From contig CAMDHZ010000002.1 in the NCBI GenBank assembly GCA_945898275.1, positions 131,007 through 195,006 on the forward strand: a stretch of DNA of 64,000 bases, written 5' to 3'. Below the pieces are notes generated by a model. That model made no database searches. It saw only the letters and a program-made list of their open reading frames with translations, and was not told where the DNA came from. Shown here one piece after another: positions 41,984-51,309 of this stretch. The translations under genes and the position numbers were made by a program. The stretch comes from Chitinophaga pinensis (GTDB taxonomy: Bacteria; Bacteroidota; Bacteroidia; UKL13-3). Each line of letters starts with the position of its first letter. Within the stretch, counting starts at the first letter, position 1.

Positions 41984-42898
41984 CTATCTGTATAGAAAGG
42001 TTGCTAGCCCACCATCACTTATTTCATGAATTAGCTCAAGGTTTGGTTTACGTCTGGAAAACTCTAACGTTTGATTGAAAAACTTTCTAGGCCTTTCTCT
42101 ATGTTGTCTCCAATCTTGCATGATTATGAGGGTTCTATTGGGTACAAAATTCTTTGAAAAAATATTATACCAACCATTATTGGCCTCAAGGGTTCTGCCG
42201 CAATCTACAATTATCATTTCTATTGGTTTGTTTTCCCAAGTTACAAAAGGTAGATTTTCATTTCCATCAAAATTTGCAAATTTTCCATGATTAATAATTA
42301 GTTTATCCATCGCTTCGGCAGCGTATTTCTCAAATATAAACCTAAAGTCATTGTGATTATGTGGTCTGTTTGCCTCCGAATATAAAGGATCCATCCAAGC
42401 AGAACGCCAAATGAAGTCATCAAACACATGCAATTTCTTATCCTTAAAATTTGAGTTTTTTGAAAATGCATCAGTAAGGTGCAAAGTTGAATGGCCTAGC
42501 CATGGACCTAATTCTACAATTTCTCCCCAACCTGAATAGGCTTGCGCTATATAATGATAATAACAAATTTCCTCCCCAGTAATCATACCTGGAACATTAA
42601 AATGCTTGGGTTGCATCTTTAACCAAGGAGCTTGTACATCCATGATTGCATATTCTAGTTTAAAAGCCGATGTTTCATTTTCCCAGTTTTGGACTTTTGC
42701 TTTTGGATTTTTTAGAATTCGCTCAAAATCTTCAACGCTTAATTGCAATAATTCCAATTTGCTAATTAGTTTATTTAACTCCTCTAAGGATATTTCTTTT
42801 GAAGATTGGCCCACTAAACCTAATCCAAAATCTATTCTAGCTTCGGGCGGTAACTGTCTAACTATTTTTCTAAGTATGCTTGCAAATATTGAGTTCAT
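41984..42898 (-). CDS. Class I SAM-dependent methyltransferase-like protein
   Basis: EIVELGPWLGHSTLHLTDAF; PIEMIIVDCGRTLEANNGWYNIF. Confidence 0.55.
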   Translation of the reverse strand: MNSIFASILRKIVRQLPPEARIDFGLGLVGQSSKEISLEELNKLISKLELLQLSVEDFERILKNPKAKVQNWENETSAFKLEYAIMDVQAPWLKMQPKHFNVPGMITGEEICYYHYIAQAYSGWGEIVELGPWLGHSTLHLTDAFSKNSNFKDKKLHVFDDFIWRSAWMDPLYSEANRPHNHNDFRFIFEKYAAEAMDKLIINHGKFANFDGNENLPFVTWENKPIEMIIVDCGRTLEANNGWYNIFSKNFVPNRTLIIMQDWRQHRERPRKFFNQTLEFSRRKPNLELIHEISDGGLATFLYR

Positions 42899-43037
42899 TG
42901 AAGTTTTTAAATAATGTTCCGAAAGTAATGTTTTATTTTATTTTCACGAATCCATACATTTTCTCATTTAGAGGAAAGTTATTTTTCAAATTGTTAAGAC
43001 GTTTAATCAAAGGCTTTTATTATAGTCAAAGAATATT

Positions 43038-43306
43038 CAATAATTTTGCCACATGAACGAGATAAATTCCATTTATAAACTTACCAAATTTGATTACAAA
43101 GACTATTTTGAAAAGGGAGTTGATTTTGAAACTTACTTAGCCAAAATGGAGGAGGAAAAACGGGACAAGCTTTTGCCAATGGGGAGTTTACAGTAGATTC
43201 GTTAGGGTCATCTACCATTGACATAGCTCAGCTATCTCGAGGCATCTATTATATTAGAATATTTAATGAGCAGGCCTCTGTTACATTAAAGTTTATCAAG
43301 TGTTAG
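43038..43306 (+). pseudogene. Chimeric gene debris: 5' end of a thioredoxin-family gene (paralogue of 54362-54997) joined to an orphan T9SS C-terminal tail
   Basis: 43038-43157 aligns without gaps to 54347-54466 (34-nt exact core 43103-43136); 43160-43306 encodes TGQAFANGEFTVDSLGSSTIDIAQLSRGIYYIRIFNEQASVTLKFIKC* in another frame. Confidence 0.85.
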
Positions 43307-43328
43307 GGTATTTAATCTTGTAGCTGTT

Positions 43329-43976
43329 TTAAAGTAAATTATGTTTATTGGCGAAATCAATTAACCCAGCGGTGTTTTTTAGTTCAAGTTTTTGCAGAAT
43401 GTTCTTTCTATGTGTTTTTACTGTATAAAAGCTAAGAAATAACTTTTCTGAAATTTGTGAACTATTCATTTGAAGTGCGATAAGTTTAATTATTTCAAGC
43501 TCTCTTTTTGTTAGTTTTTCAATCGTGTGATTTACATTCCTTATAGATAAATCATCTTCCATATTCTGTTGGTTCAGATTTAAAGAGGGTGAAATATATT
43601 TTATGTCTTGATCAATAGCGTTTAATGCTTCAATTAATTCTTGCTTTCCACCATATTTTATTACGTATGCATTGATGTAATTATTCACTAACGAGCTTAT
43701 TGTTGAAGAATCATCAACCATTGATAGTACAATTATTTTGCATTTTGGTTGAATAGACTTTAGTTTTATTATCAAGTCAAAACCACTATAATCATTCATA
43801 TTTAAGTCAATTATTGCAATGTCAATTTTGATATTCTTGAATGCTTCGATGGTTTCTTTTCCGTTTTTGCATTCAGCAACAATTTGTATATGATTGAATT
43901 CACTTAAAATTAAATTGAGACCTTCTAAAAATATTTTATGGTCATCTGCAATTAGTATTTTCTTAGGCCTTTTCAT
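43329..43976 (-). CDS. LuxR/NarL-family response regulator
   Basis: KKILIADDHKIFLEGLNLIL; HTH LTKRELEIIKLIALQMNSSQISEKLFLSFYTVKTHRKNILQKL. Confidence 0.95.
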   Translation of the reverse strand: MKRPKKILIADDHKIFLEGLNLILSEFNHIQIVAECKNGKETIEAFKNIKIDIAIIDLNMNDYSGFDLIIKLKSIQPKCKIIVLSMVDDSSTISSLVNNYINAYVIKYGGKQELIEALNAIDQDIKYISPSLNLNQQNMEDDLSIRNVNHTIEKLTKRELEIIKLIALQMNSSQISEKLFLSFYTVKTHRKNILQKLELKNTAGLIDFANKHNLL

Positions 43977-45958
43977 TTAGGTAAAGTAATTTCAATTATG
44001 ACGGTTGTACCATTATTTTTTTTGGTATCAAAAACAATACTTCCATTTAATGATGCAATTCTGTTTTTAATATTATTTATGCCTAGGCCTTTATTATTTT
44101 CCTCCAAATCAAACCCAGTTCCATCATCTTCTGCGATAATGAGTAGCCTTGAATTATTTTGTATTACTTGAATTGCTGCAGATTGCGCGTGCGCGTGTTT
44201 TATGATGTTATTTACAAGCTCTTGTATTATTCTAAAAATTTGAACCTCTAAATCTTTTGTAAAGGTTTCCTTTTCAATTTGATGAATGAATTTTAAATCA
44301 ATATCTGAATTTTCTTTTATTTGATGGACAAAGCGATTAATACTTTCAATTATTCCAGAATTAATTAACCCCGGCGGCAATAGGTCATGTGAAATGCTCC
44401 TAACTTCCAGACAAGCCTCATCAATTTGTTTTATGAGATTTTGATGGAAGTTTTTTGCCCTATCCATTAGAAGCACTTTTTCGTAGTCTTCTGACTGGGC
44501 ATGAAGTTTTATTGCAGATAACTGGGCTCCAAGCCCATCGTGAAGTTCTTTAGCGATTCTTTTTCTTTCTCTTTCTTCTCCAGTTAATATCGACCAATAC
44601 AACTCGGTCTGTTTTTTTTCCAATTCCTGTGTTTTAGTTTCAATTTGCCTGGCCAATTCATCATTTAGATTCTCTTTAAGCGTATTTATTTCTTCAAGGT
44701 TTTGTATTAATTGTAATTGTGCAAGCTCTTTATCATTTTTATAAATTCTGAACCGATCAATTAGTGCCAAGAATAAAATAATGCATTTAAACAACAACAG
44801 GAAAACAACAAGATTATTCGTAAATATGAATTCAGGCTCTTTGTTATTTGTAAGAAAAGTCATGAATGAAATAATCGCTGTTGCAAGCAAAAATCCTAGA
44901 ATATAAAACCGGGTTATTTGCACTTTTTTAAACAAGTAATAAACGCCCAGGATACACAGCGATATGTAAAAAATGACTATGAAATTATACATGATTCGAA
45001 TGGAAACATTAAAAACTTCACCATTTTGCAGCATCATGGTTAGCAAGAGCATATTCAGAATAAGAAAAACATTCAAGCTTCGTATAACATACTTATTGTA
45101 AACTTCATTTTTAAAAAATGATTTGGCAAATATGAGTCCGAAAATGATGGTGAGAATAATTGTTATTGGACCACTTTTATTTGACCATTCGCCTTGGTTT
45201 GGCCACAAGTACTGAAATGCAATGCCACTTAAAATAGCTTGATTGATAGATAGAAAAAAAATGTATAAAGCGTAAAAATAAAATACAGAATCTCTGACAA
45301 TAAATCCAAAATAGACACTTAGGAAACAAAGTAAAAATAACACTCCTAAATAGAGTCCAAATATCAGATCTTTTTTTTCTGCATGTAAAACAAATGAATT
45401 TGCCTCTAGTAGCCGCAGCGGAAAATTAAGACGCCGGCCATCTGCAATTATTTTTAACAGAATAATGTGTTTGCCTTTTTCATTAACTACAATTTCAAAT
45501 AATGGATTTCTGAATGGGGTTTTTCTATTAATAAATGGAATTTCATCTCCGGATTGGTCGGTTTTAAATAGTTTATTTTCCGCAAAATGATAAAAGTAAA
45601 TCTTATCAATTAGCGTATTATCTACCTCAAGAAAAAGAGTTTTTGAGGTATTCGAGAGATGCGTAAATTCATACTTAATTACAAATTCATTTTTATATTG
45701 TTGACTCTGAATGCCAAATAGTTTAAATGGATGAGCCTTCCATTGTATACTATCGTAATTTTTAATAGGATTGTTGCAATAAGTCGTATCTATATCAAAT
45801 ATTATTGAACACTTATTGGCAATATTTATTGTTGAATCTTCTCTGGAATAGGCTATTGTTTTTAATCCAAATAAAATAAACACGAGTGCGGAAATATGAA
45901 TTTTCCCGCTTCTCTTTATTTCTTTAAAGTTTGAATAAAAATGTAATAAAATAATCAA
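43973..45958 (-). CDS. 7TMR-DISM-type sensor histidine kinase (HisKA_3)
   Basis: GEERERKRIAKELHDGLGAQLSAIKLHAQ, LVNNIIKHAHA, AEDDGTGFD, seven N-terminal TM helices. Confidence 0.93.
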   Translation of the reverse strand: MIILLHFYSNFKEIKRSGKIHISALVFILFGLKTIAYSREDSTINIANKCSIIFDIDTTYCNNPIKNYDSIQWKAHPFKLFGIQSQQYKNEFVIKYEFTHLSNTSKTLFLEVDNTLIDKIYFYHFAENKLFKTDQSGDEIPFINRKTPFRNPLFEIVVNEKGKHIILLKIIADGRRLNFPLRLLEANSFVLHAEKKDLIFGLYLGVLFLLCFLSVYFGFIVRDSVFYFYALYIFFLSINQAILSGIAFQYLWPNQGEWSNKSGPITIILTIIFGLIFAKSFFKNEVYNKYVIRSLNVFLILNMLLLTMMLQNGEVFNVSIRIMYNFIVIFYISLCILGVYYLFKKVQITRFYILGFLLATAIISFMTFLTNNKEPEFIFTNNLVVFLLLFKCIILFLALIDRFRIYKNDKELAQLQLIQNLEEINTLKENLNDELARQIETKTQELEKKQTELYWSILTGEERERKRIAKELHDGLGAQLSAIKLHAQSEDYEKVLLMDRAKNFHQNLIKQIDEACLEVRSISHDLLPPGLINSGIIESINRFVHQIKENSDIDLKFIHQIEKETFTKDLEVQIFRIIQELVNNIIKHAHAQSAAIQVIQNNSRLLIIAEDDGTGFDLEENNKGLGINNIKNRIASLNGSIVFDTKKNNGTTVIIEITLPK

Positions 45959-46070
45959 TTGATACTTTTATTTATATTTAATACCATGTAAGTTTTTCAA
46001 ATGTAATTCCAAAATACTAATGACACTTTATCACTTATAAAAATACAACTTTGGAGGTATAGTGGCATAA

Positions 46071-46110
46071 GGTTTTTGATTCTTTATTTGCCTAATCAAA
46101 AACCCTTTTT
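46071..46110 (+). promoter_or_regulatory. Hairpin plus T-run directly upstream of the 46111 start codon
   Basis: GGTTTTTGATT-N12-AATCAAAAACC-C-TTTTT-ATG; 11-bp perfect stem. Confidence 0.6.
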
Positions 46111-47169
46111 ATGATTAAATATATTTTACTATTTCTCGTTGTAATCTCATGTTCAGTTTCACAAGCAACAGTTAGAACTGTAAACAATTACATTACAAAT
46201 TCTGCACAGTTTTCAACCGTACAGCCAGCAATTACTGCTTCCGCTACAAACGATACCATTTATTTGCATGGGTCTCCGGTTTCTTATGGTGATTTTACCA
46301 TTACTAAACGATTGGTGATAATTGGAGCCGGTTATTATCTTTCAAATACCATTAATAATTATACAACATTGGTAGGTAATATTACCATTGATACCGTATC
46401 GGTGAATCAGGCTTTAAGCGGATTAACCTTGCAGGGATTAACAATTAACGGACAAATTTCTAATGCCGGCACAGATAGGGCAAATAATGTTTTAATTGAC
46501 AGATGTAAAGTGTCAAATATTACCATTACGGGTTCAAATTGGATTATAAAAAACTCATTTGGGTCTCCATCATTTGGTATTTCATCAATATCTTCCAACG
46601 TTTTAATTTCAAACAATATTTTTCAAACTCTTACCATAAGTAATGGAAGTAGTTTAATTAGTTATGCTACTGGAGTCAAGGTTTCTAATAATGAATTAGG
46701 ATTATTTTATATGAATCCTTGTTTTTATATTTTATGTGTAAACAATATTGTTAAGAATTATACTTCTAGTGGTGCAACTTATGTTGCAAACAATACTTTC
46801 AGCAGAAATATCACCTTTACGGACGGAGGTCCATCAATTAATTTTCCACCCACTAATAATACGGGCAGTGGCAATTTTAATAACATCAATCCACTGTATA
46901 TAAATTATAGCTGTCCTTGGCCAAATGCGCACTATTCTGGTGATTTACTTAGTTATGATTTCAATTATCAGACCGGGTCTGTTGCCATTAATGGAGGAAC
47001 TGATAGCACAAATATTGGCATTTCTGGTGGTCCATACCCAACATTAACAACTAAAATATTTGATGGTAGAACCAAAATTCCGTTGGTTACTGATGTGAAC
47101 ATCGAGAATGCTTATGTAAAACCCGGACAATCAATTCAGATTCATTTTAAGGCAAGAAAAAATAATTAA
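46111..47169 (+). CDS. Secreted parallel beta-helix-like hypothetical protein
   Basis: Signal peptide; repeated NVLISNNIF / GVKVSNNEL / NNIVKNYT / YVANNTFSRN rungs. Confidence 0.65.
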   Translation: MIKYILLFLVVISCSVSQATVRTVNNYITNSAQFSTVQPAITASATNDTIYLHGSPVSYGDFTITKRLVIIGAGYYLSNTINNYTTLVGNITIDTVSVNQALSGLTLQGLTINGQISNAGTDRANNVLIDRCKVSNITITGSNWIIKNSFGSPSFGISSISSNVLISNNIFQTLTISNGSSLISYATGVKVSNNELGLFYMNPCFYILCVNNIVKNYTSSGATYVANNTFSRNITFTDGGPSINFPPTNNTGSGNFNNINPLYINYSCPWPNAHYSGDLLSYDFNYQTGSVAINGGTDSTNIGISGGPYPTLTTKIFDGRTKIPLVTDVNIENAYVKPGQSIQIHFKARKNN

Positions 47170-47176
47170 ACCTTTT

Positions 47177-49465
47177 ATGAAGAATTGTTATCTGTTACTT
47201 CTTTTGATGTTAACATTTGGTTTCGTTGCCAGTGCTCAGCAAATTACTTATGCCGAGTATTATATAGATGCTCCAGTCCAAAATGGTTTAGGTATTTCTA
47301 TACCGCTAACTCAGAATGGTGACTCAATTTCTCCTTCTTTTACAATTCCTTCAACTGGTTTAAGTTCAGGATTGCACCATATCAGCATCAGGGTAAGGAA
47401 TAGTTTGGGAGTTTGGAGTATCATAGAGAACAGACAGTTTACGATTCAAGAGGCAGACTACCCAGCTTTAAAAAATGCACCGCTAAAATCATTTGAGTAT
47501 TATTTTGATTCTGATATAAATGGGACAGGAAACAATGCGAAAATTTCCTTTACAAATTTTTCAGATAGTGTAGAATCCTCCTTCACATTTTCTACAGTTG
47601 GGTTGAACAATGGTTTGCATACCATTTATTATAGATTTCAGGATTCATTGGGCAAATGGAGTTTGTTTGAAGGTAGAAATTTTGTTATACAAGACGATTC
47701 GTATCCAACAGAAAAGACTGCACATTTAAAGAGCTTTGAGTATTATATAGATAATGATGCCAATGGACAAGGCTCTTATCAAAGGTTCTCCCTTAATGGT
47801 TTGTTAGATTCTGTTGAATCTGTGTTGAACCTATCAAGTGTTGGACTTCCTGAAGGTTATCATACTTTATATATTAGATTTCTGGATTCACTTGGAAGAT
47901 GGAGTTTGTTTGAAGGAAGAAATTTTCAAGTTATGAATCATTCGGGTTCTAAAGTTCCTTCAGGAATAGTGGCCGCTGAATATTACAAAGATTCTGATCC
48001 TGGCGCAGGCAATGGAAGTCAGATTTATAGAAGAACGATACCAGTTGATAGTTTAATCGAAAATCATTTTATCTCTACCCTGAGCCTTAGTGCAGGAATT
48101 GATTCAATCTTTGTTCGTGTTAAAGATTCTACTGGCGTATGGTCTTTGCCTAAATTCGTCAAATTTGAGCTTTGTGCGAATTCCCCTGCAAAGGCCATCC
48201 TGTTAGGTGATAGTATTACATACACTTGTAAAGGAATTAAATTTACTAAAAATGTCTTAGCGCTTAGTGGCGAAAGCACTTTTTGGAGAGGGCCTAATTC
48301 TTTTGTTTATATTGGCGATACACTTCAAATAAACCAATTGAATGAAACGCATTTTGGCAGGTATTACATTTATAAAGTAAAAGGTAGTACTGGTTGTGAT
48401 ACAAGTGAAGTGAAGATTTTTGATTTGTTGGAAAGTACGCCAATTAATCCATTGAAGTTGGGTGTTGTTTCACAACAATCTATTTGCGCTGGTGACACAA
48501 TAAAACTGATTTCTCCTGTTACTGGAAATTTCAAATACTTATGGTATAAAAATCAAAACAAATTAAGTGCAGACACCAATACCAATTCTGAACTCTTAAT
48601 CTTTAATTCAGGAAATTACGGACTTCAAATTAAAACACCTGATGCATGCATTTATGCAATGGAAGATACAGCTATAACTTTTAATCCTCGTCCAAATTTG
48701 CCTATAATTTTGGGTAAATCTGAAGGAATCGTGAATGGCAAAGATGTGTTTACTTCAAGTTTAATAAGCTTACAGCATAATTGGTTTGCATGGAATGGCA
48801 ATATTATTAGTCGAAATGATTCAAATTCAGTTGCAGTACAATGGCCTAATCTGGCTGTAAATGCAAGTATTAAGCTTGTTCATAAAAATAATTTTGGTTG
48901 TCAAAGTGATACTGGATACAAACAGGTAGGTGTTCAATTGCCCTATTTTAATTCGGATTCAGTGTTTTTAATTAACTCAAGTAATCAAAAATTGAATGTA
49001 TCGTTCCAAACTAATTATAAATGGAAAACAACATCAAGCCAGACTTGGCTGCAGATTAGTAAAGATTCGATTGGTATAGCTGACACTTTTCAAATAAATG
49101 TAGATGCCAATAATCTTACTGTAGAAAGAATTGCATTTATCAAGGTAGAAAACGAATTTTCATTCAAAATTATCAGGATAGCGCAATCTGCTGCAACAGG
49201 GAAATTAGAACTTTGGGGTTCGCCAGAAATTAAGATTTTTCCCAATCCAAATGTGGGCTTTTTAAACATTGAAAATATCCCTGAATCAATTGAAAAGATA
49301 AGTTTAACAGATATTACAGGAAGGACTATTCTACAAGACCTGGCTCCTAAATTTGGAGAGCTATATCTAGATATACGTGAATTTCCGGATGCAACTTATT
49401 GTCTTGTTTTGGAAGATTTAGAGGGGATAAAACAAATTTTTAAAATTATTAAAACAAAAAATTAA
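47177..49465 (+). CDS. Secreted repeat protein with T9SS sorting domain
   Basis: Four tandem about 80-aa units (FEYYxDxDxNGxG...SLFEGRNF); C-term KIFPNPNVGFLNIENIPESIEKISLTDITGR. Confidence 0.85.
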   Translation: MKNCYLLLLLMLTFGFVASAQQITYAEYYIDAPVQNGLGISIPLTQNGDSISPSFTIPSTGLSSGLHHISIRVRNSLGVWSIIENRQFTIQEADYPALKNAPLKSFEYYFDSDINGTGNNAKISFTNFSDSVESSFTFSTVGLNNGLHTIYYRFQDSLGKWSLFEGRNFVIQDDSYPTEKTAHLKSFEYYIDNDANGQGSYQRFSLNGLLDSVESVLNLSSVGLPEGYHTLYIRFLDSLGRWSLFEGRNFQVMNHSGSKVPSGIVAAEYYKDSDPGAGNGSQIYRRTIPVDSLIENHFISTLSLSAGIDSIFVRVKDSTGVWSLPKFVKFELCANSPAKAILLGDSITYTCKGIKFTKNVLALSGESTFWRGPNSFVYIGDTLQINQLNETHFGRYYIYKVKGSTGCDTSEVKIFDLLESTPINPLKLGVVSQQSICAGDTIKLISPVTGNFKYLWYKNQNKLSADTNTNSELLIFNSGNYGLQIKTPDACIYAMEDTAITFNPRPNLPIILGKSEGIVNGKDVFTSSLISLQHNWFAWNGNIISRNDSNSVAVQWPNLAVNASIKLVHKNNFGCQSDTGYKQVGVQLPYFNSDSVFLINSSNQKLNVSFQTNYKWKTTSSQTWLQISKDSIGIADTFQINVDANNLTVERIAFIKVENEFSFKIIRIAQSAATGKLELWGSPEIKIFPNPNVGFLNIENIPESIEKISLTDITGRTILQDLAPKFGELYLDIREFPDATYCLVLEDLEGIKQIFKIIKTKN

Positions 49466-49472
49466 GTATACA

Positions 49473-51230
49473 ATGAGAGCTTTTATTTTTCTAGGTTTAC
49501 TTTCTATAAGTAATTTAGTATCTGCACAATTACCGCAGGTGGTTTCAGATATTGGTGATGTTTTTAGGTGGCAATCTGTGCTGCTAAAAAATCACATTGT
49601 TTATACCACTTATAATGAAAAAGCATATGGATATGAAAATCTGTTTTCAAGTCAGGGTAATTCTGTTGGTAATGTTAAACTTATTGATAGCGTTCTTCAT
49701 TTAATTCCAGTTGCTAGCAATGAGCAGTGTTTTTTTGTCCGTAAATCAGATGAACTTTGGAAAACAAATGGTACGCTGTCAAATACAAAAATGATTTTTA
49801 AGTTGCCAGAGAATTTCACATTTTGGAGTTATCGTTTTATATCTTCTGGTGATTATCTTTACTTCCTGACAAAAGATTCCATTTATGGAGAAGAATTTTG
49901 GGTAACAGATGGAAGTGGGAACGCAAATTCTACCAAAATGCTGGGTCCTTATTTTTTAGAGACGGATCAGTTAGGTACAGCAGTGGCATACAATGGCGGT
50001 GTTTTACTGTGGGTTCAAAAAAACAATCCCTTAATTTCTAATGATTCCAACGACCTCTATTTTTTTAACAAGGATTCCCAAAAACCGGTTAATTTAACAG
50101 ATGGATTTCCTCGTTGGGGTTCTGGTTATCCAAATGCGTCTTTAAGCATTCCTATAGTTTTTAAGACAAAAGCCTATTTTGCATTCAACCATAGCACCTA
50201 TGGCATGGAACTTTTTGAAACAGATGGCACCGCAAAGGGCACAAAAGTTATTGATATCAGTCCCGGCCTCGACGACTCTCATCCCAAAGATGCCTTCATT
50301 GAATATGGTAAGTTATTTGTTTGTGCAGGCACCAGACCAGGTATTTCAAGAAATGTTATTACCATTGATGACGGCGGAATAGAAAATATACTTCCCTTTC
50401 AAACCCTTACCCTTGATAAAGATTACGCCCTTACTCATGACGGAATTTTTCTTGAGGGCTTAAGCGATACCACAGATAATAGGGGATGGGAGTTATGGAA
50501 AACAGACGGAACTAAAGCAGGTACTTCCTTTGTTATCGATTTAAAACCCGGTACTCAATCTAGTAATCCCAGGTATTTTAGGTATGCTGCAAATACACTT
50601 GTATTTGAAGCTAATAAAAAAGTGTATATAAGTAATGGCACAGATAATGGTACAATGTTAATGCCCATTCAAGACAGCCTTCTAAGTGCAAGAAATTTTA
50701 CAGGCTACGATGATAAAATATTTTTTGTAGGCAAATTGGGTAAAAATGATTATCACCTGTACAAGTACGATAAGAACAGCAAAGCCGGTAAAATTGCTCC
50801 CTTAGGTGCTGAGAATGCAATTAATCCACTTGGAGAGGGAAATGGTTCTGTTGATTATGGCCATAGTTATTTATTTACCTGGAAAGGCGAAATCTTTTTT
50901 ACGGCTAATTATGGACAAGGGAAAAAATTATACAAAATTGGGGCTAGTACAAGCACAGCAATCAATAATTTAGTGCAAGAGGAATCACAAGCTCAAGTAT
51001 ACCCTAATCCTGCTTCCTCTATTTTGAACATCCAACTTAATGACATGGGTGAAAGTGAAATAAATTATGCTATATTTAATTTAGATGGACAATTACTTCA
51101 GGAATATCATCAAGTTAAGCTTGAGAATAATTCTACAAGTATAATACTGGATAATATGGCACCGGGCTTGTATTTTATTATGATTGATACCGGCCAATCA
51201 AAATATTATAACCGTTTTATTAAATATTAG
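49473..51230 (+). CDS. ELWxxDGT-repeat secreted protein with T9SS sorting domain
   Basis: ELWKTNGT, EFWVTDGS, ELFETDGTAKGTKVIDISPG, ELWKTDGTKAGTSFVIDLKPG; C-term VYPNPASSILNIQLNDMGESEINYAIFNLDG. Confidence 0.88.
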   Translation: MRAFIFLGLLSISNLVSAQLPQVVSDIGDVFRWQSVLLKNHIVYTTYNEKAYGYENLFSSQGNSVGNVKLIDSVLHLIPVASNEQCFFVRKSDELWKTNGTLSNTKMIFKLPENFTFWSYRFISSGDYLYFLTKDSIYGEEFWVTDGSGNANSTKMLGPYFLETDQLGTAVAYNGGVLLWVQKNNPLISNDSNDLYFFNKDSQKPVNLTDGFPRWGSGYPNASLSIPIVFKTKAYFAFNHSTYGMELFETDGTAKGTKVIDISPGLDDSHPKDAFIEYGKLFVCAGTRPGISRNVITIDDGGIENILPFQTLTLDKDYALTHDGIFLEGLSDTTDNRGWELWKTDGTKAGTSFVIDLKPGTQSSNPRYFRYAANTLVFEANKKVYISNGTDNGTMLMPIQDSLLSARNFTGYDDKIFFVGKLGKNDYHLYKYDKNSKAGKIAPLGAENAINPLGEGNGSVDYGHSYLFTWKGEIFFTANYGQGKKLYKIGASTSTAINNLVQEESQAQVYPNPASSILNIQLNDMGESEINYAIFNLDGQLLQEYHQVKLENNSTSIILDNMAPGLYFIMIDTGQSKYYNRFIKY

Positions 51231-51309
51231 AGGCGCATCAAAATAAGTGTATTGCCTCCATACTTGTATCCCAACAAAACTGTCAGTGGGTTTCTAAATC
51301 TAAAAAACA

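Noticed and set aside
43329-45958. Two-component system as a novel signalling system
   Set aside because: Domain order (7TMR-DISM, HisKA_3/HATPase plus LuxR-type regulator) is a standard arrangement.
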